From Haliotis asinina (Eukaryota > Mollusca > Gastropoda > Lepetellida > Haliotidae), in contig NC_090280.1 of NCBI RefSeq assembly GCF_037392515.1, forward strand, positions 17,982,001 through 18,046,000: a stretch of 64,000 nucleotides of DNA, read 5' to 3'. Shown piece after piece: positions 20,952-33,616 of the stretch. How positions within the stretch are numbered: position 1 is the first letter of the stretch; each line of letters starts with the position of its first letter. A program made the position numbers and the translations under genes. A model generated the notes under the pieces. That model made no database searches and was not told where the DNA came from. It saw nothing but the letters and a program-made list of their open reading frames with translations.

Positions 20952-22259
20952 CTAATAGACAGCAGGTTGTAGACGCCCAGGCAGGTCTATCTTCTCGCCA
21001 AATCTCGGAAAGCCATAGCGTTCTAGAACGATATTACCGTCGGCCAACTCTCGTGGTGTCAGGGGAAATCGTGTTCCTGTTGACTTCCGGCTTATCGACG
21101 AACCTCGTTGTGAGTCTACTTCAAATGCTGCCAGAGCTTTCAAGACATGTTTCTCTGGTATGTCTAATTTCTGGAACAAGGCTCTAACCATTCCTTCCTT
21201 TTCCTTTACAAGCTCTTCGTACTGAACGGCAAATATCGGAATCCCACTCTCCCTAAACTCCTTGTATCTCGCCATAAGACCCGCACACAATATCATCCAG
21301 TGCCCGATAAAGGTCATCTTTGAAGCAATGTCGTCAAGTTCATGGTCATAACGATCTATACGTGTAAACAGTTTGTACATATTCCTTCGGGTTCCTGGAA
21401 AGATCTTTGCTAGAAAATCGGAATCGATAAATCCTTTTAAGAATTTACCTCTTAACTCAGACATTGGAAGTGCCTTGGAAGACACTGCATAAGGTAGGCT
21501 GTCTCTGTACAGAAAAAGGTGTTTGACTTTAGGAAACATTTGACATATGACCTTGACCTCTGCAAAAGTGAATGCGGCGACCTTCATAATAATTCTTTGA
21601 GCTCCTGGAAGCGTCTTACACTGCAGTCTGATGACACTTCGCAGCAGCTTAAGAACATCCTCTTCCGGGGAGGCTTCCATCTTACTTAGCATTGTGACAT
21701 TAGTAACAGCGTCAGGTTCTCCGAGGGTTATTGTTCCGGGGACTATCTCAAACACCTGGCTCAGAAGAGTAGAGCCACAGCGTCCAATGCTTGACAGCCA
21801 TATGACAGGTACCTGAGGGTCGCCCGTCTCGTCCGCCAGACGATGGAAGGCTTCCATAGGAATGGTGTATAGCTTCTCAGCATTGACAGCCTGGGCCCAC
21901 TTCATGAAAGGATGTGCGTCGGAGCTGTAGATATCAACATCAGTGGCTGTTTTAACAAATATAGCCTCTGTTAAAGTGATGTTATACAGAGATACTGATG
22001 GGTCCAAGAGGATTCGAGGATGGTCAAACCTTTCGTGTGTAGTCCAGAATTCATTTGTATTTGAAGGCGTCATGTGAGACACTTTCCTTTTCCAAAGCAC
22101 ATGTTGCACGTGGACGGCACGTTCATAGCACGTGCTGGTAGCTGCACGTTCAGACTGTACCCCAGTTATTCTCCAAATAAGGTCCTGAAGAACTTTGTAT
22201 ATAGGTGTCAAAATCAGGAAGAAGATGGAAACGAGGCTGGATGACAAGTCAGAAAACAT
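20952..22259 (-). CDS. Sulfotransferase-like protein, gene 3
   Basis: 435 aa, intact: anchor segment about 9-25, P-loop GRCGSTLL at 159-166, 3'-phosphate motif YRDSLPYAVS at 251-260. Residues 1-180 and 351-435 are almost identical to gene 4 (about four and three differences by eye), but 183-350 is clearly different and closer to genes 1 and 2 (MSELRGKFLKGF, RIDRYDHELDDIA, GHWMILCAGLM). Acceptor TTATCTTCCCCAG precedes the ATG by 10 nt; poly(A) signal at 20820-20825. Probably a PAPS-dependent Golgi sulfotransferase, substrate unknown. Confidence 0.86.
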   Translation of the reverse strand: MFSDLSSSLVSIFFLILTPIYKVLQDLIWRITGVQSERAATSTCYERAVHVQHVLWKRKVSHMTPSNTNEFWTTHERFDHPRILLDPSVSLYNITLTEAIFVKTATDVDIYSSDAHPFMKWAQAVNAEKLYTIPMEAFHRLADETGDPQVPVIWLSSIGRCGSTLLSQVFEIVPGTITLGEPDAVTNVTMLSKMEASPEEDVLKLLRSVIRLQCKTLPGAQRIIMKVAAFTFAEVKVICQMFPKVKHLFLYRDSLPYAVSSKALPMSELRGKFLKGFIDSDFLAKIFPGTRRNMYKLFTRIDRYDHELDDIASKMTFIGHWMILCAGLMARYKEFRESGIPIFAVQYEELVKEKEGMVRALFQKLDIPEKHVLKALAAFEVDSQRGSSISRKSTGTRFPLTPRELADGNIVLERYGFPRFGEKIDLPGRLQPAVY

Positions 22260-22487
22260 CTTCTGGTTTCTGGGGAAGATAAAAACATGTTCTTATTATC
22301 CTGCATGTACACACGAAAAGGAAACGGGAATAATAAACACACCGGTCTGTTTTATAACACATATTGTGAAATTCTGAATTCTTATTCAAAGCATTCTGAA
22401 TCACGGGCTGGTGACAACGTGATTGACTTGGTGCTCAGCAGGATGTCAGCGTCACGGCATGTCAACTGGATGGAAGGAAATGGGAGG

Positions 22488-22700
22488 GTGAGTGAGTGAG
22501 TCAAGAATTAACGTCACATCAGCAATATTTCAACCATATAGTGACGGCCGAAATTCACAATTTATGAAAAGATATGAAAATACTTTACAAAGAGATGTCA
22601 TCGGAGGACAGTACAGCAAGAAGAATACCACACATGTGTAAAACTAGTTTGTGAGCATGTCACAAATTAAACAATCAAATGACGAAGGGGCAGGAGTCAT
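22488..22700 (-). mobile_element. LINE 3'-end fragment
   Basis: GAGTGAGTGAGTCAAGAATT, AACGTCACATCAGCAATATT and GAGGACAGTACAGCAAGAAG align with the 3' end of the LINE at 29427-29600 (TTAACGTCACATCAGCAATA, AAGGACAGTAAAACAACTAG). Paralogue at 38810-39020. Confidence 0.7.
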
Positions 22701-22854
22701 CATGCATGCGACGACAATTTTAACCTCTGTTCCTTTGTATTAATTATCATCAGCATTCATTAGTGCTTGTATTGTGTATATGTTTGTGAATTTTTGAGAC
22801 CGTTTTTGATACAAAAAGAATTTCCGTCGGGATAATAGGGTTATATCTTATCTT

Positions 22855-23140
22855 ATGTTATGGATATGGGGCAGATGGGCGCCAAAAACAGCTCGAATTG
22901 TCCAGAACTTCTTAAATGCTCACGACTTCCAAAATGTTCCATGGCCAGCACGCTCACCAGACGCAAACCCCATACAGCAATTGTGGGATCGCCTGAATCG
23001 CCAGGTGAGAAGACGTCCTCGAACCCCAGCGAAACGACGAGAACTTGCGGACGCTCTCAGGAACAAGTGGAATGGAATTCCGAATGAGGTCATTAATAAG
23101 GGTGATCACTTTGTTTTTCCCAGAAGTTTAGCTGTAATGT
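22855..23140 (+). pseudogene. Tc1-type transposase 3' fragment
   Basis: Encodes the catalytic C-terminal region: KTARIVQNFLNAHDFQNV, then WPARSPDANPIQQLWDRLNR and the basic QVRRRPRTPAKRREL. In Tc1-like enzymes the third catalytic residue is the Glu of NPIE; here it is Gln (NPIQ). The N-terminal two thirds are absent. Paralogue at 39176-39480. Confidence 0.8.
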
Positions 23141-23144
23141 TGCT

Positions 23145-24085
23145 CAGTAAAAGCAATGTATGCTTACAGTCAATACCGAAAAGGGAAAAACATTCCTCCC
23201 ACCTTGTTTGTTCAAGCTAAAGGCTCAATAATCTGCCCGCTACAAAAATCTACTTTAATTCTCCTGGGCGGTAAGGTAACCAAATGGTAAATCATATAGG
23301 GGTCAACAAAATGAATAGATGTATGATCACGGACTTAGCACAAACAGCACGTGTCCATGACATGTCAACGCGTGAATAGGTGTATATATCCTGTCACCGT
23401 GTATTCTGTAAATATTAGGATGTAATAAGCGGATGACTTGAGAAATAATTTCAAAGGATTGACAGATCGAACGGTCGGACGAATGAATGTCTTATTTGCT
23501 CCAGAACATCAAAACATGTAACTATTGAATTCAATAACAGAATACTCGACAGACATATTTCTCACATGTTGATAGTTGGGGTTACGGAGAAAAACGGGCC
23601 CCCCAAAAACGAGAGAACTTGCGGACGCTCTCAAGAACGGGTGCAATAGGATTCCGAATGACGTCATTAATAAGGGTGATCACTTTCTTTTGCCCACAAG
23701 TTTAGCTGTGATGTTGTTGAGTGTGGTGTTAAACAACAACCAACCAACCGATGGGAGTTGGTGGATTGGGTGGATTGTATGTGGAGGTCTTCTATGCATA
23801 ACATTTCAACGCTTACTTTTGGAATAATATTGATTATTCAGATCAGTAAAAGCAATGTATGCTTACAGTCAATACCGAAAAGGGAAAACAATTTCTCCGC
23901 CGCCCCCCCCCCCTCAACCAGCCCCCTCCTCCTCTCCCCCCCCCCCTCCAGATGGGTGGAAAGATCATCAATACATGTTACTATGTAACTATTGAATTCA
24001 ATAACAGAATGCTCAACAGACACATTTCTCAGATGTTGATAGTTGGGGTTACGGAGAAAAACGGGCCCCCCAAAATCGAGAGAAC
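23145..24085. repeat. Local tandem duplication inside the gene 3 intron
   Basis: CAGTAAAAGCAATGTATGCT occurs at about 23148 and 23847, and TTGATAGTTGGGGTTACGGA at about 23569 and 24034, so a ~0.7 kb piece was duplicated and the second copy shortened. Between them, 23610-23745 repeats the end of the Tc1 relic. 24090-24730 has no counterpart in the right copy of the segmental duplication and no identifiable content. Confidence 0.65.
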
Positions 24086-25611
24086 GAACACCCTGCAGGA
24101 GAAAACGGTCTCCGAACCATGAGAAAAATGTCTCTATGCCAAGAGAATAGGTGCACAAAGATCGAAGAAGATGACATGACTATATATATCCTAAATAAGG
24201 GAGATTTATTCCATTGTGGATATGCTAGTAAAAAATGATTTATTGGCTTTTCTTTCCTTTCGAGTTTCGATATCCACAATTTAATCTTTGAACACCGACA
24301 TAATCCTTTCCCAGTCGGCGGCCGCTGCTGTTGGGGAAGTGATGACAGACACACTTGACCCTGATCAGACAGTCGGTACCCATTTATTTCACTTTAAGAA
24401 AGAATTGAAACACTGTTTGAAAGATCCTATTGCAATTATCTCTTTAGTACACGTATAACCATATTTATTATAAATAACAAGAAACTATGTACAAATATAG
24501 CATTATAATATACATTGCAAAATACAACAATTCCACTTGTTTCACTTCCATGCACATATTACATAACATTTTATACATTTGTCATATCAGACCTTCATTT
24601 ATGTAGCTGAGTATTTACTCCAGACAGGAGAAACGCCAACTAGCAACCTTTGTTCCTTGTAACATATGTTATATTTGGGATTAGACTTCCTAAACAAAAG
24701 TACAAATTAGTCCTTTCTTGAGTTGAGTAATTATACTTGTCATAAATACATTCATTAACTGACCACCAGCTGAATGACAAAAAGCAGGTGTAGGTTCATA
24801 CCACCAAACTCGGGTCACAACAAGGAAGTAGTATTCGCTGTATTGCATGCAATTGTTATTGCCTGACACTGGGCCGACACCGTTTTGGCCGGGCAGACAC
24901 TGTTTTGAGGATACGAACGGAACTACATTGTAACATAACTAGGTACGAGCATATGCTGTGTGATTAGGTTAAAAAAGGATTATACCCACTTACCAAAGAA
25001 AATTTTCAGATTTTTCTAGTAGTAACAAAATGTTTGTTATTAGTTTGTGGATTCAAATTAATCAAATATGTGTTTTTATTATCATAGATTATACTGTTTA
25101 TAAAAAATGCTAGGGCTTACACATGATTTTTGCTATGAAAGTCGGTCTACACCTCAGTACTATCTAAATATAAAGTTTTGCAATCTAGCGGACTTATAGA
25201 AAAGAAATGACTTGCTACGTGTCTGCAGACATATTAGTTTTACGAGAAAAAAACACAAAAAACGGGATTTGGATATGTCACTATATCATCCAGACATCAG
25301 AAAATCTGAAAAGCCTACACTGCTGGGATACTTTATCACCACGGATATTTTCATATACGTGTAACGGCATATGATGGACTTCCACTTTTCCCACTGTTTA
25401 GGTGGAAGAAATTCTGACAAGATGGACAATATCCCAGTCGCTGTGTCCGTCGCGGTCGCGGAAGCAGGTGCTCACCAACGCGCAGCTTGGTTTGGTAATT
25501 AGAGCGTCGCTCTGTGTCAGTGGCTCTTTAAACCATGAGCCTGCCCCGCCGCCCCGCCGCCCCGAAACTATGACTAACAACTCTGTCTCTCATGATTTTC
25601 CCTTTCGCCCA

Positions 25612-25790
25612 TCTCACAGGGGCTTGTATTGCTGAAAACAAAACATCCTGGGTCCATCAAGCCGACACTGATATCCTGGGTCCAACAAGCCTACACTCAT
25701 GGACATCAGTGTCGACTTGTTGGACATATCAGTGTAGGCTTGCTGGACCCAGAATGTTTTATTTTCAGCAATATAAGCCCCTGTGGCCTA
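25612..25790. mobile_element. Foldback (inverted-repeat) element, left copy
   Basis: Arms of about 58 bp: GGGGCTTGTATTGCTGAAAA..ATCCTGGGTCCATCAAGCC on the left and its near reverse complement GGCTTGCTGGACCCAGAATG..TCAGCAATATAAGCCCC on the right. The loop (about 25672-25727) is itself partly self-complementary. The right-copy paralogue (40447-40570) has a much shorter loop. Confidence 0.85.
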
Positions 25791-26051
25791 TCTTACCATG
25801 ATCAGGGATAATCTACCTCTATATGTAGTCTCCCTGCTATGATGAACAAGCTCTAAGCGTTGCAAGTCTACGCTGTCATCGGGTTTTGAATCCCACATAT
25901 CACGGGCCTCCTTTCTATTTATAAAGAATATTTGTTTCTTATACGGCAACTAGATCCAAAAGAAAACAGTGTCACTCGTCCCAGTCCCCGCCCGACCGTC
26001 AAAAAGACCTGTAAAGTTCCAGTCGTTATAATTTGTTCCCCAAACATTGTC

Positions 26052-26190
26052 ATCACTCACCAACTGATGAAGCACTTGGAGATAAAGGGTGGAGCTTCGT
26101 GATTAAACAATCCAAGCCACTCTTCTTTACCGCAGAGGACCTAGCGTGTCAGGGGTCGCATGCAGGTAGTCCTCGCCATTAGCAAGGGTC
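26052..26190 (-). promoter_or_regulatory. Inferred non-coding exon 1 region, gene 3
   Basis: On the minus strand, AAGTGCTTCATCAGTTG is followed by the donor GTGAGTGATG, collinear with the gene 4 block (40815-40950) and recognisably similar to genes 1, 2 and 5 around the donor. Confidence 0.45.
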
Positions 26191-27399
26191 CACGTGACTT
26201 GTAGGTATGGGTTACGAAAATAGCGATATCCAGGCAGGGGAGATAATCGAAACAGCTTTTTTAGAAAACGGGGTAAAACGTTTACGCGCACCTGTAACGT
26301 TGTTTTTAAAGTGCACGTCTGTAAAAATTGTCACAGTTAAAAGAATTATCCAGCTTCAAATTGCACTAGTAATTGTAGTTTTTGAACGTGTCGAAATATA
26401 AATGGAAAGGAAAGTATCTTCCCATTGCGATGACGCGACATACAGGTCCTGCTTGATAAAAAATTGTATTTGTCAACAAGCGTTGATATATCATCTCTAG
26501 TGCGAAATAGGTGAGTGACAAGATATTTCATACTTGCGATATGATGTATCTTGAACTAATGAACGAATATAAACCATTTACTACGGCCGATCAATCCTAT
26601 TTTAACACATATTTGGGGTAAATAAATAGCGTGCACACTGAGTTGACATACTCTTTATGAAATTGACATGGCTATCAAAAATATGATTGAGATACTGTTA
26701 GTATACACATGTTAGTAACATTTGAAAGTTGACCATTACGACATTTTATGTATTGTATCCATTTTCATTAGCATGGGTTGACCAAACGAAGAGAAGAAAG
26801 AGAAAAAAACCCAGGCTACTTACGTTTTGCAGAGTGACACAGATTGGTCGCCAGTGTTATTGAGATTTTCATGATTAACATGCAACTTGAACTGTGTGTT
26901 GTTGTTAGGAGCCCCCAGGATCATTGCAACTGAAACTGTATTTGCTGGAAACTATTTGCATAAGTATTTATCATCGCATCCAAAACAGACCTCGACCCTG
27001 ACCTCTAAATATTAGATATCGTGTCAATCCATCATGTATGAGATATTGGAAATGATATAAAACGGCTTAGCTAAGATTTGTTTATTTTACTGGGGCCAAG
27101 TTTAGGTTTCAACCCCGACACATATGCTGAACCACAAAAGCAATGTCGCACAGATGGCGATTTCTTGAAGCACACACTTATTCACACTCAGTGACAACAA
27201 GAGCGGAGGACTGACTATAAATAATCTGACAATTATGATCAACACATTTCCGGGATTCACACTTCGAGTTCACACAAACAAAATCACCAAAAATGGTATC
27301 ATTACGATACCCTAACGTCAGCACTGTGTATGGCGTGCGTGTACATCAATGAAAGCGTTGCATCATTTGTACTTTGAATGAATTAGCCGTTTGATGATG

Positions 27400-28490
27400 G
27401 CCATTGACTCTTGGGCCCATGCTCTGCGAAGTGCGTGATCGAGTCCAGCCTTGGTTGAAGTCATTCAGTCTTCTTCTAATCTCATCCCAAAGGTGTTCTA
27501 TTGGACTTAAATCCTAACAGAATGTAGACTATTGTAGTGTTTGGCTGCCATGTTGTCTTAGGAAGTCAAATGTTGCTGTGGCGGTGTGGGCACGAGCGTT
27601 GTCTTCCTGGAAGAAGTGATCTCTGTAATGTCTAAAATGGGGTACAACATGGAGTTATGTGACATGGTCAATATAGAGAGCAGCTGTCATTTCCTCATCC
27701 TGGACCAAGACTGTGGAACACCACGGTGTCAACCAACTGGTTCAGGCCGATTGCGCCGCACACCATGACCATGAATAGACCATGAATCTCTTTCAACAAT
27801 ACACTCATTGGAAAACAGTTGACATGCCTCCACCATAACCTCAGTCTTTTATTATCGGTTAAAAAACAATGTTGGCTTTCGTGAGATAAAAGCACAGTTT
27901 GGGCGGTGATGAGCAGTGAGGACAGGACTACGATATGGTCTGTGACAGCAGTGGTTTGTTCGCGTGAAGGTCGACGCACTGTCTCGACACTTGCGAGTCC
28001 CAGTGATCTGGAGTAGTTTCCGTCGTTCTGGGAAAGCGATCTTGCTATTGGACAATCTGTCGGTCTTGACGTTGTGATGTTACTGAAGGTCGCTCACTGC
28101 GTGGACGGGTCTTGAATGCTGTTGCCGACCTCATGACACTCGGAAGTAGATTGTCCTAGCATGAACATTGAAATGATTGGCAGTTTTACCAAGTTGCAAT
28201 CGTCCGAAGACTTCGTTTCGAATGAAACCTGTGGTAATCTCATCTCCTCAACTAATCTCAACTATAAACCTTCATGAGAGGCCACAGTGCTCTAACGAAT
28301 AAACATCGTCATCTGGATGGTCCCTGTTAAACAATCAATCAATGTGTACAATAATTGGGCTAATTAATCAGGCAATGTACACAATGCCTGAAAATTTTAG
28401 GCAATGTACACAATGACTGAGCTCGTTATGCAATGTACACATTGACTGATTAATTCAATCATTGTACACATTGCCTGATTGTAGATATTG
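27400..28490 (-). pseudogene. Tc1-type transposon relic, left copy
   Basis: Minus strand, several frames: N-terminal DNA-binding part (RPRVTSQRQDRQIVR-like), then near the 3' end QEDNARAHTATATFDFLRQH and LSPIEHLWDEIRRRL, diagnostic of Tc1/mariner transposases. Multiple stops and frameshifts. The end at 28340-28480 carries clustered quasi-palindromic CAATGTACACATTG words, possibly its terminal repeat. Paralogue at 42280-43390. Confidence 0.75.
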
Positions 28491-29109
28491 ACTGTAACAT
28501 ATACAAATATCATCCAGAAATGTTTATGATTATAATAAACATGCTGAATCAAATGACCAATATACAAAAATACACACACATACCCGGCTGAAAACAATGA
28601 ATTTGGTACTTTACATTCCTAAACTGAATATACAAAAATACATGGTATAATCAGTATGTTAATACATTGGCATACATATATGGGATGAACGTTTTAGACA
28701 GATGAACATTCCAGTATTTGTGAATTGTTGAATTAAGGGTGAGTTTTACCTATGAAACCTGTCATGAGAACTATAGGTTTTTTTTCTTGCCTCAAGCCAC
28801 ATTTGCTGTACATTGATTACTTTGGGCATAATAACCCTGCTGTCCTTAGAATACATCTGATGCAAATCACATCAGCAGTTATTCAGTCAGATATTAGTTA
28901 CCCAGTTTGGTTAAATGCTGTTATGGGTTTTTGCTTTACTGTATTAAGCTTTACATCAGTGCATGCATACATAAGTTAACTCACCATCAGTGATTTTGCT
29001 TATGAATTTTGAGTAAACTGTAATTTGCTCAGTACTTGTTGCCCAGTTCACCATTGTGATTTTACTTCTAAAAATCCAAATTTTATGGAGTGTATCCAGA
29101 AATTGTATC

Positions 29110-29331
29110 TTTATATAGATATACTACAAACAATGCTATGGTTTGGGGAGAATGTGGCAGAACCCCTCTATAAATTGTGCACACCGCAAGCTCCATCAAG
29201 TATTGGTGCATGCTACTGTATTTGGATGAATGCAAACTGTCTCTCCAGTCGCTTTGGAAGATACACAACTGTCCAATACACTGTAGGACTGTACATATTA
29301 TATATTAATGGGAAGATCTTTTGTTTAATAT
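29110..29331 (+). pseudogene. LINE RT C-terminal relic, left copy
   Basis: Contains the NAMVWGECGR-type block seen after the reverse transcriptase in many LINEs. The right copy of the duplication has about 400 bp more of it (44195-44800). Confidence 0.45.
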
Positions 29332-29428
29332 GAGTGAGTGAGTGAGTGAGTGAGTGAGTGAGTGAGTGAGTGAGTGAGTGAGTGAGTGAGTGAGTGAGTG
29401 AGTGAGTGAGTGAGTGAGTGAGTGAGTT
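29332..29428. repeat. (GAGT)n microsatellite at the LINE 3' end
   Basis: About 24 perfect GAGT units, read as (CACT)n on the LINE strand; the same short motif ends SINE-A and SINE-B copies. Confidence 0.95.
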
Positions 29429-30008
29429 AAAATTAACGTCACATCAGCAATATTTCAGCCATATCGTGACGGGAACAAAACACTGAAATGGAATATATGT
29501 GTATTATAAAAACCTGTCAACAAAGGACAGTAAAACAACTAGAATATCACAGAAAAGAATGCAAAACTAGTAACTATATACCTAAAACAATTTATCTATA
29601 GAGGACAATACAATATAAAACTGGGCTATAGATTGCTAACAACTCAAGGTAGATCATCATACTAGGGACCATGGGGACTTACAGTACCTTTGCTACCTGC
29701 ATGGACCCTAGCTGGATTTACATCATCCCCTCAGCCGTCAGCAATTTGGGAAATCTAGCCATACAATAAAAAGACACTTATTCTACGATTAAAAACCTGG
29801 AAATTTAGAATTTACATTGAATGTTTGTGGACTTACGTACCCTCTCAGGTGGACAATAGTTTTACAGTACTTCAACCCCCTTTGAGGATACAGTCACTAA
29901 CAATTCTAGTTACTAATCTAAACTACCACTTATTAAAATACATATATTTACAGAATCACAGTGCTCAAATTTCTACCATGAAATCAATTTCTTTTAAAAC
30001 ACCAATGA

Positions 30009-30800
30009 TTAAATTAGAACTAACAGTTGTAAAAAGATCCTTGATAGTTTTGACATTGAAATACATATCCCTTGTGATGGAGAATTCAACACAGTCAAGC
30101 AGAATATGCTTGACTGTGACTCTCTCATCACTAGGGATACAAAATGGTACGCACGAGTATATCTAGTATGGCTAATACGACATCGTCGTAAAATAACCTC
30201 TTCAAATCTGGACTGACAACCCAAGGGGGTATAACCAATGTAAGGTTTTATCCCATGTAATTTATTGATACCCACTTGGGTGTCCCACTTCTTTTGCACC
30301 AGATCATGGATGTAAGATCTAATGGTGGCTTTGTAATCACTATAAGGAATAAGAAGTGGTGTCACAGATTTGTTGAGTGCTGCCTTGGCAGCAAGGTCGG
30401 CCATCATGTTACCAGAAATGCCTACGTGCCTTGGTAACCAACAAAAGACGGTGTCGCACTGGCCATTAGCAAGATCATTATACAGTTCAATAATTTCTAT
30501 TAAAAGTGGATGTTTACATGATAAATTTTTAATATCCTGAAGACAAGAAAGAGTGTCTGAATAGATGATGCACTGTTTATATTTAGGGTGTCTTTCAATA
30601 TATTTAAGAGCCGTTAATATGGCGTTAGCTTCCGCTGTGAAAATAGAGCTGCCATCCGGTAGTCTAGAAGATATTGTTCTGGATCCAATGACCGAGGCAC
30701 AAGATACTGCGCCACCGTTCTTGGACCCGTCTGTGAATAAGGATTTGTAATTGTTATATTTGTTTTTTAACTGATGATATTCTTGTTTATATTGTAAGCT
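30009..30800 (-). pseudogene. LINE RNase H region
   Basis: On the minus strand a segment encodes LPDGSSIFTAEANAILTALK, with the TAEA..A-L signature of RNase H, then CIIYSDTLSCLQDI. The following ORF at 30009-30407 (MMADLAAKAAL) holds the end of the domain. Frames are broken between the parts. Confidence 0.7.
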
Positions 30801-31454
30801 ATTTGTTTCTGATTTTTTAAATGATGTTAATGTTAGGTCAACTTATGGCCTAACCAATTGCCAAGGAGAAGAAGAAAGAAGACGGGAAGGCGATATACTT
30901 TCCAGCTGAATGCCCGCAGAAGAAAGAAATGGTTTAATTCTGTGTCCTAGAGATGGAAAAAGCGAACACTTTTTGTGATAGAAATCCTGATAAAGCGGAT
31001 TGAAGACACAGTTATAGGCAGGGTTAGATTCATTAGAATATAATTTAGTAATGTAGTGTAAAGACAATTTTATGCGACGTTGTGTGAGAGATGGTTCATC
31101 GGCCTTAACGTAGAGACTTTCAATGGGTGAAGTTCTGAAAGACCCAAGACAACATCTTAAACCTTGATGGTGGTCATAATCAAGAAGTTTAAGGTTGCTT
31201 TTGCAGGCTCCACCATATATACGATGGAGCCATAGTCAAGTTTTGAACGGACCAGTGATCAATATAGGTGTAAGAGGGTAGTTTGATCCCCTCCCCACTT
31301 TGAGTTGGAAACAACTTTCAACAAGTCTAGTGCCTTCAGGCATTTAGTTTTAAGGGATTTAATGCGCGGTAAGAAGGTTAAATGAGAATCGAAAATTAAA
31401 CCCAAGAACTTGGCGTCCTTGACAACTTTGATGGGAGAGCCATTTAAAGATAGT

Positions 31455-32350
31455 TCAGATAGTAAACAATTTGTATATTTTATTTAGACACAACTGTAGT
31501 TGCCGTTCAATAGTATGCATATTTTTTCCGCGACAAGAAATATTAAAATCATCCACAAAAAATGATACGTCAATGGAATCGTTTAAAACCTTGGATAAAC
31601 TGTTGATCTTAATACTAAATAATGTGACAGACAAAATGCTGCCTTGTGGATGAGATAGGGTTGAACCTACTCGTACTTGAAATTGCCTGTCTTTCAAAAA
31701 CTCTGATATAAAAAGAGGCATTTTTTCACGGAGGATTCTAAACGTACCAAATGATCAATGGTACTTCGATTTTTTCTGAAACCACATTGAATATTTGTGA
31801 TCAGGTTATTGGTTTCAAGATACCAAGTTAGTCTATTATTCACCATACGTTCCATGGTTTTACAGACACAGCTAGTTAGAGATATCGGTCTATAATTCGA
31901 TGGATCTGTATGATCCCTGCCAGGTTTGGGTATTGGGACAACAATGGCATTACGCCATGAAGGAAGAAATTATCCAGACGTCCATATTTTATCAAATATG
32001 TCTAAAAGTGTAACTAGGCATGGCTCAGGTAAGTGTTTCAGTAAGTGGTGATGTATATTATCATCACCCGTTGCAGTGTCATGAGCTTGCTCAAGAGCAG
32101 TATGTAGCTCATGTAATGAAAACACGCCATTATAATCTTCACCGTTATTTGATTCAAAATTAATTTTTGTCTTTTCCTGTTGTTTCTGATATCCCTGAAA
32201 CTCAGGAACATAATTTGCTGAGGAAGAATTTTTGGCAAGAGTTTCGCCAATTTTATTTGCAATTTTACATTTATCAGTAATTAAATTCTCACCATCTTTA
32301 AGATGGTGAATAGCCGATTTTGAGCATTTATTCTCTGAATCATGTTCCAT
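31455..32350 (-). pseudogene. LINE reverse-transcriptase region
   Basis: Minus strand: IPKPGRDHTDPSNYRPISLT and CGFRKNRSTIDHLVRLES (fingers), then PQGSILSVTLFSIKINSL (motif B) and FFVDDFNISC (motif C, FVDD in place of YADD), then IERQLQLCLNKIYK. Motif A is missing. Confidence 0.8.
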
Positions 32351-32812
32351 ACTTTGGACATAGATGTCCGGGAATTAATTTTGGAAATATAGTTCCTCCA
32401 GGATTGCCGGTTGGTTTTGCTTGAAGGTACGACGTGCCGTCGCATTAAGTATTTTAAATTTATTTAAGTTATGGACATTTGGGTGATGACGAAAATATTT
32501 CTCTTTTGTCTTTTTCCTTGCTTTCCTAACATTTTTGCTGTCTGCATTAAACCATGGCTTCCGTAAATGTGGAGCTGTAGAGGACCTTGGTATACACACA
32601 TCAGCAATTTTATTTAAGGCATCAGAAAACACCTGAAAATGATCAGTAATATCCAAGAAACATTCGGGTCTTAGTCTAGATGTGCATAAGGTTTGAAATC
32701 AGGACCAATCTGCTTTGGAAAAATTCCATCGTGTGTGAGATGCAGAATCAGTTGGAGAAGTTCCTGATAGTATCGTAGGAAAGTGATGACTTCCACAACG
32801 GTCATTGTGGAC

Positions 32813-33412
32813 TCACCATTCAAATTCATTAGGTACAGAAGAGTCTGCAAGAGACAAATCCACAGAAGAGTAGGTGCCGGTTGCAGGATGCAGGTAAGTA
32901 CTCGAACCATCGTTGTATATACACATATCGTTATTGGAGGTATAATCTTCCAGTGTTTTACCTTTAGTGTTGGTATTTGTACCACCCCAGAGTGGATTAT
33001 GGCCATTAAGATCACCCATTATGATGCAGGGTTTCGGAAGTTGATCATAGAGAGCTTGAAGATCAGACAAATGAAGTGTTGAAGAAGGCGGAATATACAG
33101 CGAGCATATTGTAAAAGCAATATGAAGAGTTAGTCTCACTGCAACGGCTTGAAGGTTAGTTTTTAGTGTTACTGGGCTGTGAATAACATTCTGCTTAACA
33201 AGGATCGATGATCCACCGGTGGCCCAGTCACCCGGAGGTGAGAAAGAATGATATGCATCAAACTGACGTAAATTAAAAGTATCTGTCTGTTTCAGGTACG
33301 TTTCCTGTAGAAAGAAAGCTGATGGTGCAAAATCTTGGACTAATAGCTCTAATTCATTAAAATTAGTCCTTAATCCTCTACAATTCCACTGTACTATATT
33401 GTTGGAAGACAT
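32813..33412 (-). pseudogene. LINE AP-endonuclease domain (ORF2 N-terminus)
   Basis: Starts MSSNNIVQWNCRGLRTNFNE, with LQETYLK, VRLTLHIAFTICSLYIPPSS and IMGDLNGHNPLWGG, which are the catalytic motifs of exonuclease-endonuclease-phosphatase domains in I/Jockey LINEs. Open for 199 codons, then disrupted. Confidence 0.85.
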
Positions 33413-33616
33413 TATCTTTTGGGTGGGTTGATTAGGGATCTACCCGAACACTTTTTGAGGGCGACAAACTGTGGGCCCTAGAATGGACGTTTTCAGAGAC
33501 GTCCATGTCCTCGAGAGATCCATATTTGTTATATAGCTGAATTCTATTTTTCCGACGCTTTGGGGGCTCTGCCACTTTGCTTTTTGGGAGCATCGTACTT
33601 CAGTTTAGTTTTGCTT

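Larger units (their letters stand above)
22270..26060 (-). other. Inferred 5'-UTR intron of gene 3
   Basis: Donor GTGAGTGAT (minus, from 26060) to acceptor AG at 22270-22271. It includes a LINE 3' fragment, Tc1 relics, a local duplication and the foldback element. Confidence 0.5.

Noticed and set aside
24049-24354. 101-codon minus ORF in the left-copy-specific insertion
   Set aside because: No similarity recognised; overlaps poly-C/G tracts and local duplications.
25402-25635. Short plus ORF near 25.4 kb and its paralogue at 40.26 kb (MDNIPVAVSV)
   Set aside because: About 37 residues conserved between recent duplicates only, with a stop in one copy; no domain.
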